DNA from: Dermatemys mawii
Taxonomy: Eukaryota; Chordata; Testudines; Dermatemydidae
NCBI GenBank assembly: GCA_007922305.1
Contig: ML677351.1
Span: 14,054,749-14,118,748, forward strand
Reading direction: 5' to 3'
Length of the DNA: 64,000 nucleotides
Made by a program: the position numbers and the translations under genes. Shown here piece by piece: positions 1-12,307 of this stretch (position 1 is its first letter; each line of letters opens with the position of its first letter). Below the pieces are notes generated by a model, which was not told the origin of the DNA, ran no database searches, and was given only the letters and a program-made list of their open reading frames with translations.

Positions 1-29
1 TCTCAGAGCGCTTGACAAATGTTAACAAA

Positions 30-140
30 TTAAGCCTCACAACCCCACTGCAAGGTAAATAAGTATTATCACCATTTTATAAACAGAGAAACTGAGGCAG
101 AGTAAAAGTAAGTTATTTGCTCAAGATCACACATTCACTA
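30..140 (-). mobile_element. MIR/CORE-SINE relic
   Basis: TATTATCACCATTTTATAAAC, AGAGAAACTGAGGCAGAG and a TTTGCTCAAGATCACACA block match reverse-oriented MIR. Confidence 0.65.
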
Positions 141-2398
141 TCATGAACCTCTGCATTTCCTGGTTCTGGCCCGAACTGAGGCAGAAGTGCTGACATGCCA
201 TCCAGCGTTTGCTCTCATGATACTTCCAGGACAGCCAAAAGCAGGCAACACAGGGAACTCTCTCAAGGAGCTTATTTGTAAATGTGGGAGTTCTGATGAA
301 GGGATTGAACCAAAACAACTGAACATTGAGGCTTGTGCCAGCACTAATTCCAGGCCAGAAATATTCACCTCTGGTGGACACTGTGGCATGGGCAAGAAAA
401 ACCTCCGTCAGAAGGAGAGAGCTAGACACTGTACTGATTCTGGTGAGGAATAAGACCCTCTCTAAGGAGGCAGAGTTCCACATAATGTAGCTCCTCTCTC
501 TTCCCTCCCTCTATCTGATTATAAAGCATGGAGGGGGGTGAGAGAGGGGAGGAATGATCAGAAAGCAAGCAAAAAGACATAGGAAGAAGCCAGCAGCAAG
601 GGAAAGGCCACCGCCCAGTCCAAGCTGCTGGATGTCACTCCGGAGTCTCTCTCCAACTACTTCAGCTTGTCTCTGCGTGTATGCACATTCCATTTAAGAT
701 ACATCAGTGACTTCATGATCGTGATTTACATTCCTCTAGTCTCTTTTGTTTGGAAGGATCATAAAGCACTTCACAGACTTTATGTAACAGTCACTTCAAC
801 TGCTGCTCAAATGTAGCCACCTCTGGGGAGAAAAGGGGCAGCTATTTACCAGTGCAGAGCATCACTGAGAGCAACTACTTCAGACAGGAAGCAAAGAGCA
901 CTGCAGCCAGTTGACAGGAGCATTGAGGGAGACAGAATGTCCTGTGATGGAAGTGGGGGATGATGCTTGGATTAACAGTTACTCTTAAGAGAAGTGGCAT
1001 AGGAATTTTAAAGATCACAGGATAGTCAGAATCTCGTGTGAAATCCTGGGCTCTCTGATGTCAATGGCAAAACTCTCACTGTCCTTAATGAGACCTGGAT
1101 TTCACACCAGGCTTCACTCCTCATGCATAATACGATCTCTCCTAGAACAGTGCCCCTCTCACGTCATCCTGGTATGTTTGTTCTGTACGGATTCAGAGGA
1201 GTCAGTTTAGCCTGGTTTATCCTTAAGAAGCTGTGTCTTGATGGTGTCTGAACAGCAGCCATGTTAATGTGATCAGTCACCCAGAAACCCACAGACACAC
1301 CAAATGGATCCTTCCATTTCACTTTGAGACAAGGACCTACTAGGTGCTGTATCTCTCTGCACTTAGCCTTAGCCTGGAAGCCAAGGTTGTGATAAGACAG
1401 GGAAGGTCGTTAGAGGAAAGTTTAGATCTCCCCAAGGACCTTTAAACCTCAATCTCCTCCAGGATTGGTGGAGTGGTGAGGGAAGAGTTTTTTCCCCCTA
1501 GCCCATCATACTGAAAACAGTGTGAATGACTGCCCTTGTTTTCTAAGGGGTCTCAAAAATCTGCTTTCAAAGCAAGGATAAGACTAAAGAGTAAACCAGT
1601 ATGACGATCCAACACGTATTTAGGAATTTAAATACATCTACTCCACTGCTCTTGAGAAGGTTTCAAGGAACTCTGCTCTAAGAGCTCTACGTGTTTGTCT
1701 CTGTGTTACTGAGACCAGTCCTGAAAACATGGCCAAAGGCCATTCAATTCCATCCAGTTCGACTCGTTTATCTTTGCAGCCTTAGAACAGGTTAACGTGC
1801 TATAGCTGTCACTCATCTTGCTCCTCCGTCATCTGTGTTAGCCCCCTCTCCACCCTACACAGGACAGCTGGCTTTGTTCTGACTCACTGGAAGCAAATCA
1901 TAGGATCCTGAGGTGATTTCAGAGAGCTTTTCAGTAGGGGAGAGAAGGATGCATCAGTTCTTCATGACCATGACCACACTTAATTTATGCCCAGAGCTCT
2001 CTCAAGTTAGTCTCAGTGACTGAGGAGTTGAGACATTACCATCTGTGAGATGCTTTCAGCTATTATCTTCGGTTTGGCTGGAAATCCTTTGGAAGATGTG
2101 AATGGTGCACTGGGAAGAAGGGGAGTGGAGATGCTCCTCTCATACAGGAACAGATGAGAAAGCTCATTACAAATAAAGTTATTTGCCAAATGCTGATTAT
2201 TAAACTTAAACGTGGGCCTGTTCTGACGTAACACAAAGCCCTGCACAGGTGGGAAGCTGCAGTTAGGGTGAAGAGGTGAACTGGGGATGAGAGAGTAATC
2301 CTGACTTGAATAACACAGGACAAAGAACCACACCATTATGGACCTGGGTATAGATGGTCTGGCCCAGTGGTCAGAGCAGGAGTCAGGTCTAGCAGTCA
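141..2398. other. intergenic, nothing recognised
   Basis: Ordinary AT/GC composition with only short frames. No gene, RNA or clear repeat was identified. Confidence 0.5.
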
Positions 2399-2406
2399 GA
2401 GCAGGA

Positions 2407-2531
2407 TAGGGTGACCAGATAGAGAGTGTGAAAGAATTGGGAGGGGGATGGGGGGTAATAGGCGCTCATATAATAAAAAAGCCCCTAATATCGGGACTGT
2501 CCCTGTAAAATCGGGACATCTGGTCACCCTA
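2407..2531. mobile_element. MITE, TAGGGTGACC family, copy 1
   Basis: A 125-bp element with inverted ends TAGGGTGACCAGAT and ATCTGGTCACCCTA. The flanks carry a perfect 8-bp duplication GAGCAGGA (2399-2406 and 2532-2539), which fits hAT superfamily transposition. Non-coding. Confidence 0.88.
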
Positions 2532-3399
2532 GAGCAGGAGGCCAGGCTGGGGAACGAAGATGAGGGTCAGCACCAGAGTCAACTGCCGATTACCAGAGCC
2601 AGGGGCCAGAGCTTGTTCAGAAGCCTCAGTCAGGTACTTCACGTAACTCAGGAAACAACCAGCTCAGAGAAACATTTCATGATATTGTTAGATGCCAGTC
2701 CCTGCCTAGCACAGAAAGAGCAGGTGAGGTAAGAGTAATTAGCTCAATAGCAGTTGGGCTCAGGGAACAGAGGGCAAACAAGCCTAACCATTAACCCTTA
2801 GAGCACTGAGACATGTATGCTCAGCCTCATCTTTCAAGGCCCTCACCCTTCCCCACACCTAGCTCCCTTGTCCGTAAAAGCCCCCACCCACCAAGAGCAA
2901 CCCCACTATCACCCCTATGCTGCCATTCCCTTCCCACTTCGTACTCCCATTCTCACAGGTTTCACTGACACATGACGCTGGCCAGATCACATACACACAC
3001 CCAGTACTGCCGTCCCACCTAATGGTCACCAGAACAGCTGGCAGCAGGGAAGCACATCACACAGGCAGAGGGTTTCCTGAGGCATGCTAGGAATCAACAC
3101 AGGGAAGAGTTCTGCCCTGCCCCAGCTTCCCACTGCTGGAAATCCTCACTGATCCCAGCAGGCCTCTGCAAAACCCTTACATGCAATCTATTGGCAGGGG
3201 TCATTCGCAGGAATTTGCTGCACCCCCAAACGCCAACACCTCACGCAAAGAGAGAAACATACATGACACCACACTCAGTTAGTAATGCACAAACTACTGT
3301 TAGTGCGTCATTAAATGCAGACCCAGAATATTCAGGCAGGCCTGGGCAAGCTGACTGTAGTAACGCAGCCACCCAGTGTTTGTGAGGGAGAGTGTCTGC

Positions 3400-3711
3400 T
3401 AGAGCTGTTCAGAAAATTCCAATATTTCCTCACAGCTTTTTCATCACAAACCGTCAAGAAAAGTCAGAATATTTTTCTTGGCTAAACAAACTGTTCTGAA
3501 AAAAAAATATTGATTCAGAAACGTCCAAAGGAAAAAGTTCAACATTTTCTAAAACAAAAACATTCTGAGGGGACTGCCACCCCCATCTAAAAATTGGAAA
3601 TTTTCATTGAACATATTTTCTTGCAAGAAAAAAATAAGGGAGCGGGGGAAGGAGTTCAGCTGTATTTAATCTGAAAAGTTTTTTTGGGTCAAAAACATTA
3701 AGCCAGCTCTA
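3400..3711. mobile_element. AT-rich MITE with TAGAGCTG / CCAGCTCTA ends
   Basis: A 312-bp AT-rich element with ends TAGAGCTGTTCAGAA and ATTAAGCCAGCTCTA and an interior of A/T-rich inverted segments. Related fragments occur near 35610-35690 (AGAGCTGGTCTGAA) and 44970-45053. No target-site duplication was found. Confidence 0.55.
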
Positions 3712-3844
3712 TTGTTCATGAAGGTTTAGTTGCAACTAAAACATGAATGAGAGGCAGGGACAAGGAACAGGGAAGTAGAGAGGAAAAAAAATAAAACAGG
3801 TCAAAGAACAGGGCATAGCCACAAAGGCTTGTCTGTTCAGGAGA

Positions 3845-4390
3845 AGGTATGTGTATGTGCTATGGGTACATGGCGTGTGCACCTGTAGGGGAGGTGCTGT
3901 GTGTACTGTGTTCATGGTATGTATTTATATTAGAGCAGCGTGTGCACATTGGCGGGGGTGGGGAGAAGGTGCACGAGCCTGGGGAAGGTGTTAATGAGTG
4001 TATTTATGGTGTACAGGCAGGCAAGGTGTGGTTTATGTAGTGCATTATACATATGGTGCAAGGGCAGCTGTATACAGGATGGGAACGTGCCTGCGAGATG
4101 CGTGTGTGCGCATTGGGCAATGGAAAGGTGTGTTTGCCTGTTTGGAGGGAGATGCATGCACAGTTAATGCGTGCATGCATGGGGAGGTTCCTGGAAGAGA
4201 GTGCATGGTCGCACAGCAGTCTGGGGACAAGGGCATGAGGCAGTGCATGTAAATGTGAGTGGTACATGTATATGTATGTGTCTGAGATGTACATGTAAGT
4301 GAATGAATTAAAGAAAGAAACAAGGGAGGGTCAAGTACGTGGGAAGTGCATTGGGTGACAGTTGTATGTATGTGTATGTTGAGGGGCTGC
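3845..4390 (+). repeat. degenerate TG/TATG-rich low-complexity block
   Basis: Purine-pyrimidine-alternating sequence dominated by GTGTATG, GTGCATG and GGGGAGG-like words without a clean period. Overlapping frames are open on both strands because of composition and none looks like a protein. Confidence 0.5.
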
Positions 4391-4958
4391 CTGCACGCTA
4401 TGAATGGCACTATTGGTAGTGGACAAACCCCCACAATTTCAGAGTCTGAATTAGACTTGAAGAACATACGTCTATTCTGCACTATGTGGGCTTCCTGTGC
4501 CTGCTAATTTAGCTTTGAAAGCTCATGTGCACAGCCTCTTCCCCAGCGTTGCAGCTCTTTCAGGTCTAGTCCTGGCCAGAACCCAGTAGTAAACGCAAGC
4601 TTTTCCAAATGTGTCATCAATTCTGTTTGAACGCAAGTCTAGAAAGCCTGAGGTGGTGCTTAGCAGAGGCAGCCAAAACCAGGGCTGCTGACGGGTTGAA
4701 AATACTGGCCAGCTGGAGTTATGCTTTTGTGAAACCAGAAGCTGTTTGAATCCAGAGCCCGTTTTATTCAGATTGCAGGGAGCATTTCAGCTAAATGATT
4801 TTTGGTTTGGGCCATATCTAGTTCTGCTCACAATTGCCACCATGCATGGTGTGTTTTGGCTGTATAGTGGCACATTATCTACAGGGTGTTTTTATACCAG
4901 GTCTCTATTTGTAGATGAAGTGTTAGTCCATGCAGGTATAAATGCACGTATGTTTAGA

Positions 4959-5634
4959 CTGGGGTGGGCAAATTATGGCCCACAGGCCATATCCGGCCCG
5001 CAGGACCATCCTGCCTGGTTCATAAGCTCCCGGCCAGGGAGGCTTCTCCCAGTCCCTCCCCCACTATCCCTGCTGCCTCAGTGCACTGCCTGTGCTCTGT
5101 CTCACTGCTCCTAGGCAGCACTTCGGCAGCAGGGCTGTGAGCACGGCTGTAAGACACGCTGCTCTGAGCAGCATGGTAAAGGGCCGGGGGGTTGGATAAG
5201 GGGCCTGGAGTCCTGGGGGGCAGTCAGGGGACAGGGAGCAAGGGGTGGCTGGTTTGGGCAAGAGCAGGCAGGGGTCAGGGAACGGTGGGTCGGAGGGGTT
5301 GCATAAGCATGGGAGTCATGGGGGTCTGTCAGGGGGTGGAGGTGTGAAGAGGCATTGGAGCAGTCAGGGGACAGGGAGGGCTGGGCAGGGGGTGGGGTCC
5401 TGAGGGGGAAGTTAGGATGGGGGGTCTTAGGAGGGGGTAGTCAAGGGTCAAGGAGTAAGGAGAGTTGGATGGGTTGGGAGTTCTGAGGGGTGCAGTCATG
5501 GTGTGGGAAGTGGATGGGGGTTGGATAGGGGCCAGGGCCAGGCTGTTTGAAGAGGCACAGCCTTCTCTACCAGGCCATCCACACAATTTTGCAACCCTGA
5601 TGTGGTCCTTGGGCCAAAAAGTTTGCCCATGCCT
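4959..5634. mobile_element. hAT-type MITE, GGGTGGGCAAA family, copy 1
   Basis: A 676-bp element with ends CTGGGGTGGGCAAATTATGGCC and GGCC-rich TTTGCCCATGCC. The interior is GC-rich with repeated GGGGCAGTCAGGGGACAGGG-like words. Flanks TGTTTAGA (4951-4958) and TATTTAGA (5635-5642) match at 7 of 8 positions. It is inserted into the older repeat that continues at 5648. Confidence 0.82.
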
Positions 5635-5647
5635 TATTTAGACTTTA

Positions 5648-5770
5648 TGTCTATCTCCCAGTTGTGTACGTGGGATAGAAGTGAGTGGAGTGGACAGGGA
5701 GAGATGCATGTGTATGTTTGATGGAAGTAGATGAGAGAGTGTAAAACAGGGAGTTGTAGCAGCACAGCAA
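5648..5770. repeat. dispersed repeat copy A (about 120 bp)
   Basis: This segment and 6714-6836 share a stretch that includes ACGTGGGATAGAAGTGAGTG, GGACAGGGAGAGATGCATG and GAAGTAGATGAGAGAG, ending GTTGTAGCAGCACAGCAA, in the same orientation about 1.07 kb apart. The left part of this copy is interrupted by the MITE at 4959-5634. Confidence 0.8.
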
Positions 5771-6001
5771 ATATGTCAGTATTTTCCTTTTCAAAAGTGT
5801 CAAAGCAGGACATTCCCAGCCAGGCTAGATAGAAACTGCACAGAATTTGACTCCAGGCTGCTCAATAGCCCATAGTAAGTGTTTTCTGAAAGAACAGGTG
5901 TTATGCGCCCTCTTCTGGCCTCATTGCTGCACCACATCTGGGAGCAAGCCTCACCGCCCACAGTCACAGCTACACCCATGGTAGCAGGGCTTGTGCTGGG
6001 G

Positions 6002-6388
6002 CAGTGGTTCTCAACCAGGGCTCCACGTACCTCTGGGGATACACCAACTCACCTAGATATTTGCCTAGTTTTACAACAAAACTACATAAAAAGCACTAGC
6101 GAAGTCGGTACAAACCAAAATTTCATACAATAACTTGTTTATACTGGTTTCTATGCTATACACTGAAATGCAAGTACAATATTTATATTCCCATGGAGTT
6201 ATTTTATAATTTTATAGTAAAAATGAGGAAGGAAGCCATTTCGCAGTAATAGCTGCTGAGGCACTTTTTGAATTTTTATGTTGGTTTTGTAAGCTAGTAG
6301 TTTTAGAGCGAGGTGAAACTTCGGGGTATTCAAGACAAATCAGACTCCTGAAAGGGGGACGGTCATCTGCAAAGGTTGAGAGCCACTG
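6002..6388. mobile_element. hAT (Charlie-like) MITE, CAGTGGTTCTCAACC family
   Basis: A 387-bp element with 15-bp ends CAGTGGTTCTCAACC and GGTTGAGAGCCACTG (one mismatch) and an AT-rich non-coding interior. Flanking 8-mers TGCTGGGG (5994-6001) and TGCTAGGG (6389-6396) differ at one position. The ends are characteristic of hAT/Charlie-type elements. Confidence 0.9.
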
Positions 6389-6713
6389 TGCTAGGGCACT
6401 AAAAATAGCGGCATAGACAAAGGGGCTTGGGTTAGTTCAGACTCTGGAGCCTGGGGATGGGGGAAGCCCAACCACCAGCCTGAGCCACGATATCAATGCA
6501 CTCTCCCCACAGCTACTGAGAGTGCACTGGCCTGAGACTCGCCAACACAAGCCTGTGGAGCTGGACTGGGAGGCTCTTTTCCAGATCCAGTGTAGACACA
6601 CCCAAGGGGTTTAACCATTAGGCAGCTTTAAACACCACAAGAGCAGCTTTGGAAAGGAAACACAACGTATTGCCTTCTGCATGTAAACAGGCCTGGGATC
6701 ACAGATACACTGT

Positions 6714-6836
6714 ATGTGTATCTCCACATTGTGCACGTGGGATAGAAGTGAGTGCAGAGGACAGGGAGAGATGCATGTATATGTTTCATGGAAGTAGATG
6801 AGAGAGCGTAAAACGGAGTTGTAGCAGCACAGCAAG
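6714..6836. repeat. dispersed repeat copy B (about 120 bp)
   Basis: Direct repeat of 5648-5770 with a few substitutions and small indels. It runs into AATGTAGACATAC (near 6858), resembling the GTCTACA-type ends of other MITEs in this window, so both copies may be parts of one MITE family. Confidence 0.75.
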
Positions 6837-6839
6837 TTA

Positions 6840-9703
6840 GGCTGACTTAATTTTGCAATGTAGACATACTCTCAGCTACCCTCTCACCACTACTTCTTTT
6901 CCCTGGGTGAAGATTAGGTTCTCTGTCAGGTGGCTGTGAAAGTTTACTACCTGGGTTCTGTGTGTTGTGTGGTTAAGCAGAGGTCTTCTGCCATAGATAT
7001 TTCAAAAGCACATAGGAGATCCAAGATGCCTAATTGCCCTTAGCATTCAACAGTAATTTGGTAGCCCTATTTCAAGTGGCTTTGCCAATACCAGCCTGCG
7101 TGAAGAGCGGTCACTGCAGCACCTTCTGTGCTCAGTTTACTTAAAGTGAAATATTTAACTAAGCCAGACTCAGACTTCCCCGTAAGTACAGACCCACCAT
7201 CTCTGCCGGAAATGGAGAAGCTGCCCAGTATGCACGTTCATCCAGGAGGGTGTGCGTGAGATGGGAAAAACATATTCATTTAGCCCACCGTCCAGGATTG
7301 AGTTTTTAGGCTCTCCCTGCCTGAACACATTCAGAACAAGGCCTCACATGCTCTCCAGCAAGCTAAATCTAACTGCACTGATGAGTGGGAGGTTTTGACA
7401 GCGAGGGCTTAGGGCACCCAGAGAAGCCTACGAGGCCACCTTGGTTTTGGCAACCAGGAGGTAATTGAGACTTGAGGGTGCGCATCTCCACTTTGGCACC
7501 AGCTTTTGGGTAGGGTCTTTACATCTAGGAAGCAGAGACAGTAACAAGGAGGGATTTTGAATTCTCCCTTTCCTGACCCCTTTAACAGGAGTCTAACACA
7601 GCAGTGCTGTTAAGAAACTTGAGTTTATTACCTGTCCCCACCCCTTGATCTGGGTCAGGGTGACAAATTACAAAACCTCTGTCACATAAAAGGGCTGCAT
7701 CCACTCTCTATTGGCTAATGTTTCACCCACAACCCTTGACAGTAACTTGCTGCTCCACTGCCCTCTGCTGCTGCACCTAACACTGGATAAGTGTATTAGC
7801 TCAACATTTTTCCTCAAATAACTGGCAATGAAAGAGTTAATTTTTGTACATTAGGTGTCATGCGCCAGAGTTAACATCCCACTGAGATGCCATTTTTCCC
7901 TTCTCAAAGCGATTGAGTTTAGGGTGTCTGCAGACACCACGGTTCCTGTTACTTCATTCAGAGTTTAAAGGTTCTTGTCAAAACTGAGTCTGGAAGCCTG
8001 TTCTTTTTTGAAAGGTAAGTTTTGTTTCTGGAGCAAGGCTTCAAAGAGCAATTGCCATGCTGTGATACTTGCTCTGTCCACAAAGCCTGAGCTAGGGGCA
8101 TTCTTCAGTGCATTGTCCGTTCTAACTGGGAGTGTTCTAGGGCATGAGGACCTAGTGGATTGTATTGTCAAGGAGGGTCCTTTTCCTAATCTCATCACTC
8201 CTCGTGTAGTATAGGGGGAAATACATGACATGTTTTCTCCCTCCTGTTATATCCTGCCTGACCCACACACCCACCCAGCATACAGATTTCTTTGGGTACC
8301 TCACACAGGGGTTTCTCCCTGTCAATTGTAGATCAATTATTTCAGTTTGAAAGATCTACAGCCCGTCTCCAGCATCCACTGCTGTCTCCCCACGAGTGGC
8401 TAGCGCCATATGCTGGCATAGGTGCAGGAACTAGGGATTTGGGGGGTACTACCAGCCCCATGCCCCTGGCCCCACATCCACAGCTCTGGGGTAGGATGGA
8501 TAGGAGTTAGGGGCTGGCTTTCAGCACCTCGACTATTAAAAATGTTCCCGAGCCACTGTAGGCTGGCCCGGCTATAGGGTGGAATGATCCTTCTTCATAG
8601 AACCAAGAACAAAAGGAGAAAGTTAAATGAGGGTCTGTGACCCTGGGAGCCCTAGAGACAATTGGCAAAGGGCACAAGGATGCACAGGGATGCCTTCGTC
8701 TGGTATCCACATATTAGTTCTCCAGGGACATGCGTGAGGTCTCCGCCAAGAACCAGTAGCCCACTGGTCATCATAATCATGGCAAGAAGTTTGTATGGGA
8801 TATAGTATAAGAGATATGTGTAGTGAAAAATATTAGGTTCCAAAACTACTGAAGTAAGACTTGTCACCTCAGGGCTGAGTCAATCAGCATGCAGAACAAT
8901 GGCATCCACAGATACAGCCTATGTTTATTGTCTGGGCCAGATGCAGGCCTAAGGATGATTTAAAAAGACAAAACACCACCAAGATACCCCAGGAGATCCC
9001 CTAGCCAGAACGGAAACTATCTAGTCTGTACCTGCATTAAAAGGGGCAGGAGCAAAAAGGAGAGACCAAGATTTGAACCCTCACCGAGGAGGCATGCTGA
9101 CTGTGTGTCACGTCTCGTGAAAGAGGAATCACAGATAGCCTGGCCATAAAGCACTGGTGAGCAATCCTCTACAACAGCGGTGCACAGACTTCTGCAGTTG
9201 TGCCTCGCCCATTACTTGTAATCAAACTGTTTTTCACACCATTTGTTTCCATTACGTCTACCTGACAAAGCACAGAGATTCAAGCAAGTAAACTTCTACT
9301 TGATTTCACTATAAACATCTCTACATTGTGTAAAGCAGAGCGGTGATCTGCAGGGGAACTGGTAAGCTGGAGTGTACCACTTCTTTGGAAGCAGCAAATC
9401 TGGGACTACTTTGAGTGTCCAGTGGAGCAGGGGCTGGGCACTCCAGGGAGATGCTGGGAGGGCTTGGAGTGTGCCTATTGCTAAGCTGTAGAGTGACAGC
9501 GGGACCTGTTCAGGCTGAAAGGGGAGTGGTTGTGGTTGCTCATGCCCAGTGGAGTTGGGAAGCTGATCCCTGCCCTGGCAGCCACAGACAAGGCTTCTCC
9601 ATGCTAAGGGCTGGTGGTAGCGAGGTGCCTCTCAGCCCCAGGAAGTGCCACAGTGTCCTTTAAGGATCAGAGATTTGCTCTTAAACCACACACAAAGGGC
9701 AGC
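6840..9703. other. intergenic, nothing recognised
   Basis: No exon with splice signals or recognisable protein was found; frames are under 90 codons and look random. Confidence 0.5.
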
Positions 9704-9711
9704 CTCTGATC

Positions 9712-9841
9712 TAGGGAGACCAGACAGCAAGTGTGAAAAATCAGGACAGGAGGTGGGGGGGGCGGGGTAATAGGAACCTATATAAAAAAAGACCCCAAAA
9801 TTGGGACTGTCCCTATAAAATCAGGACATCTGGTCATCCTA
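9712..9841. mobile_element. MITE, TAGGGTGACC family, copy 2
   Basis: Same family as the copy at 2407, with the shared interior TGGGACTGTCCCT(A/G)TAAAAT. Ends are TAGGGAGACCAGAC and TCTGGTCATCCTA. A perfect 8-bp duplication CTCTGATC flanks it (9704-9711 and 9842-9849). Confidence 0.88.
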
Positions 9842-10129
9842 CTCTGATCCAGGCCCTCGATATTGACACGATAAAGGCCAGTGGAATAGAGTTCAAGCAA
9901 GCCAATTAATCTCCCAAACCAGAGAATCTCTGCAGTCTTAAACAGTACAAACAGTTAACGTCAAAACATTGCATTTAATCAGTTCATTCTACTTTCCAGT
10001 TTGAGTTTCATAGTCTGCTTCCCTTGCAGGAGCTAATGGGATTAGTGCCTAAAGAGGAACGCTTTCCGACACTTCCTGTGCTACTTTAGGATTGAGAGGC
10101 AGCATATTTAGTAGCTGGAGGTAGGGGCT

Positions 10130-10345
10130 GAATTTCAAGATGTCTGGGTTCTATTCTCAGCTCTATTTCTGACTTGCCGTGCAGCCTTGGACAAAAATCA
10201 CAACTTCTCTTTATCTGTAAAATGGGAACAATACCGACCTACCCTAAGATGGATGTGGAGAGGATTATTTAACGAGGGTTTGCAAAGGGCTGCACAAGAG
10301 CAAAGTAGTAGTAGTAGTAGTATCATTAACTGCTACAAGAGTTCA
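10130..10345 (+). mobile_element. MIR/CORE-SINE relic
   Basis: GGGTTCTATTCTCAGCTCTA, GACTTGCCGTGCAGCCTTGG and ATCTGTAAAATGGGAACAAT are the forward MIR core order. It ends in a short (AGT)n run at 10304-10322. Confidence 0.75.
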
Positions 10346-10349
10346 GATA

Positions 10350-12300
10350 CCCAAACCCATATTTCGGCAGGCGAGTGAAAAAAACTGATGGTCAAATACT
10401 AGGTTTTAAAATGCTGGAGCCAGTGTTCTAAAGTAGCTTCTAGCTTTGTATCTACACATTTTTACACCTACAAAACCTGCATTTGAGCAATTATAGAACT
10501 AAATTATGCCTGCAAATCATGTAGGTCACTTATCTGCTACATTACTTGTGTGTTCATTTCCTTTTTTGTGCATACAAAAATAGCTTTTGCGGACAAAAAA
10601 AATGTAGGGTCTCAGAACTGCATAGTTAACCTGATTGGGCCAATTTGTAAATTTGGCTCATAATATGCAAGCCTTAAATAGTTTAAAAGTGTTTTTTACA
10701 ATAGCTTTTCCATCTCCTCTCCTAAGAAAGGGCTCATCATTCAGGGGTCCCTGAATGCTTACAGTTCTCATCATCAGTTTATAAATAAATCGGAGTAGAA
10801 CAGAATAGAAACAAATGAGAAAACGCAAAGATCCCGCAATGTGATAGCTATGAATGAAAAGGGTCATGTCTTGCATTTTGTTCCACTAGATGGCAGCATG
10901 AACATTCTTTTGTACCAGCAGCAGGCAGGTAAAATATAATGTGATTGGAATGCAAGTCCCTAATTAATCACAGTGAGCTCAGAACTATGCCATTCCATCA
11001 TGCAGAAAATGCAGTTGTTGCCGGCAAGGCCTTGGCACTATTAAATGAACTATTCTGGCCAGACTCTTACTGTGGAAGACCCCATAAATAGTCCAGAGCA
11101 TGGCAGTATCAAATGGCTCTCAGACTAAGTGTCCCTGGGCAGAGACCACACTGGGCCTGGAACCCTGCTAAATGTGTTTAAACCAGGCTGTAGAGAGACT
11201 GGTTCAGATTACAGTCAGAGCCTGGTGGGGGATCAAAAGGTCACCCAGGCAGATGGATAATCCATCACCAGCTAAGGCACTGAACAGCACTAGGCAGGAC
11301 AGGTGCTTGCTAATTGCATTCTCATCTTAGTTCTTGGTGCGTTCTGCAGCTCACCACTGCTGTTCACAAAAGTATGGTAGTAGCTTTCTAGAGGACAGTG
11401 CTCCTTGAATGGTGAGTAGAGCCAGCCTTAGAGGTTAGCAATCAAGCTACCAAAAACTAGGGGCTATTTCTATAGCCAAATGTCTCCAATGAGGACTGTT
11501 ATAAGGGCAAGCAGTACATTAAGGTTCCCGCTCTAGGGGATGTTTGACCGAAGACCAGCCCTGAAGATGACTGCTGACTAGTATCAAGTCTTATTGTGCC
11601 TGCTAGCAGAGATATCACATTAGCCAGATCCCAGTTGTGGCACAGCTATCAGCTACCACTCTCTAAAGCCAAGAGTCTCCTTTCAGGGCACACTGGCATT
11701 GGAATGGCACAGCTTTCTATTGCCCTTCATAGAACTGTATTCCCTGCTGCCAGGTATAAGAAGCTTTGAGGTGAGAGAAGATGAAGAACCATCAGCAAGG
11801 AGCTCTGGGGAAGGAGAGGGCATTGAAGCAGACCTCATTATGGAGGTCTAAGTCCCATCCAGCCTGTGTCCATCGTTCAGCCAATACAGGATTTTTGTCT
11901 ACAGTGCATTCTCCAGTGCTCTGCTCAGCCTTGTTTTTAGAGTCCCAAGGGAAAGGGTCACTTCCAGTTCTCTCAATTGCATCCCAGCCCTCTTGGTTAT
12001 GCCAAACTGCCTTGTGCCAGTCAACAATCCCCCTCTCGCATTTACACCCTTGCAGACAGTTCTCTTGTCCTCCCTTAGTTCCTTCTTACTCAAGCTAGAC
12101 TTGTGTAGCTCAATAAATGGTTCCTCTTGAATCAACTCTTGAGAAGGTTTTGTAAGACAAGTCTTGCAACTATTTCACATCTAGATGCATGTCAGGTCAG
12201 TACGGATAGCTGCAATGCTCCTCAGTCACACTAATGCAGCAGTCATATGAAGCTAAAACTAGAACATCCAGGAGAAAAAGCAGCCCTATCATTCCTTTCT
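10350..12300. other. intergenic, nothing recognised
   Basis: Non-coding sequence with no element whose ends I could place. Confidence 0.5.
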
Positions 12301-12307
12301 GTTCACT

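Noticed and set aside
3849..4482. Cluster of Cys/His-rich frames in both directions
   Set aside because: Produced by TG/CA-rich low-complexity sequence; the cysteines and histidines follow from the GTGTG/CACAC composition.
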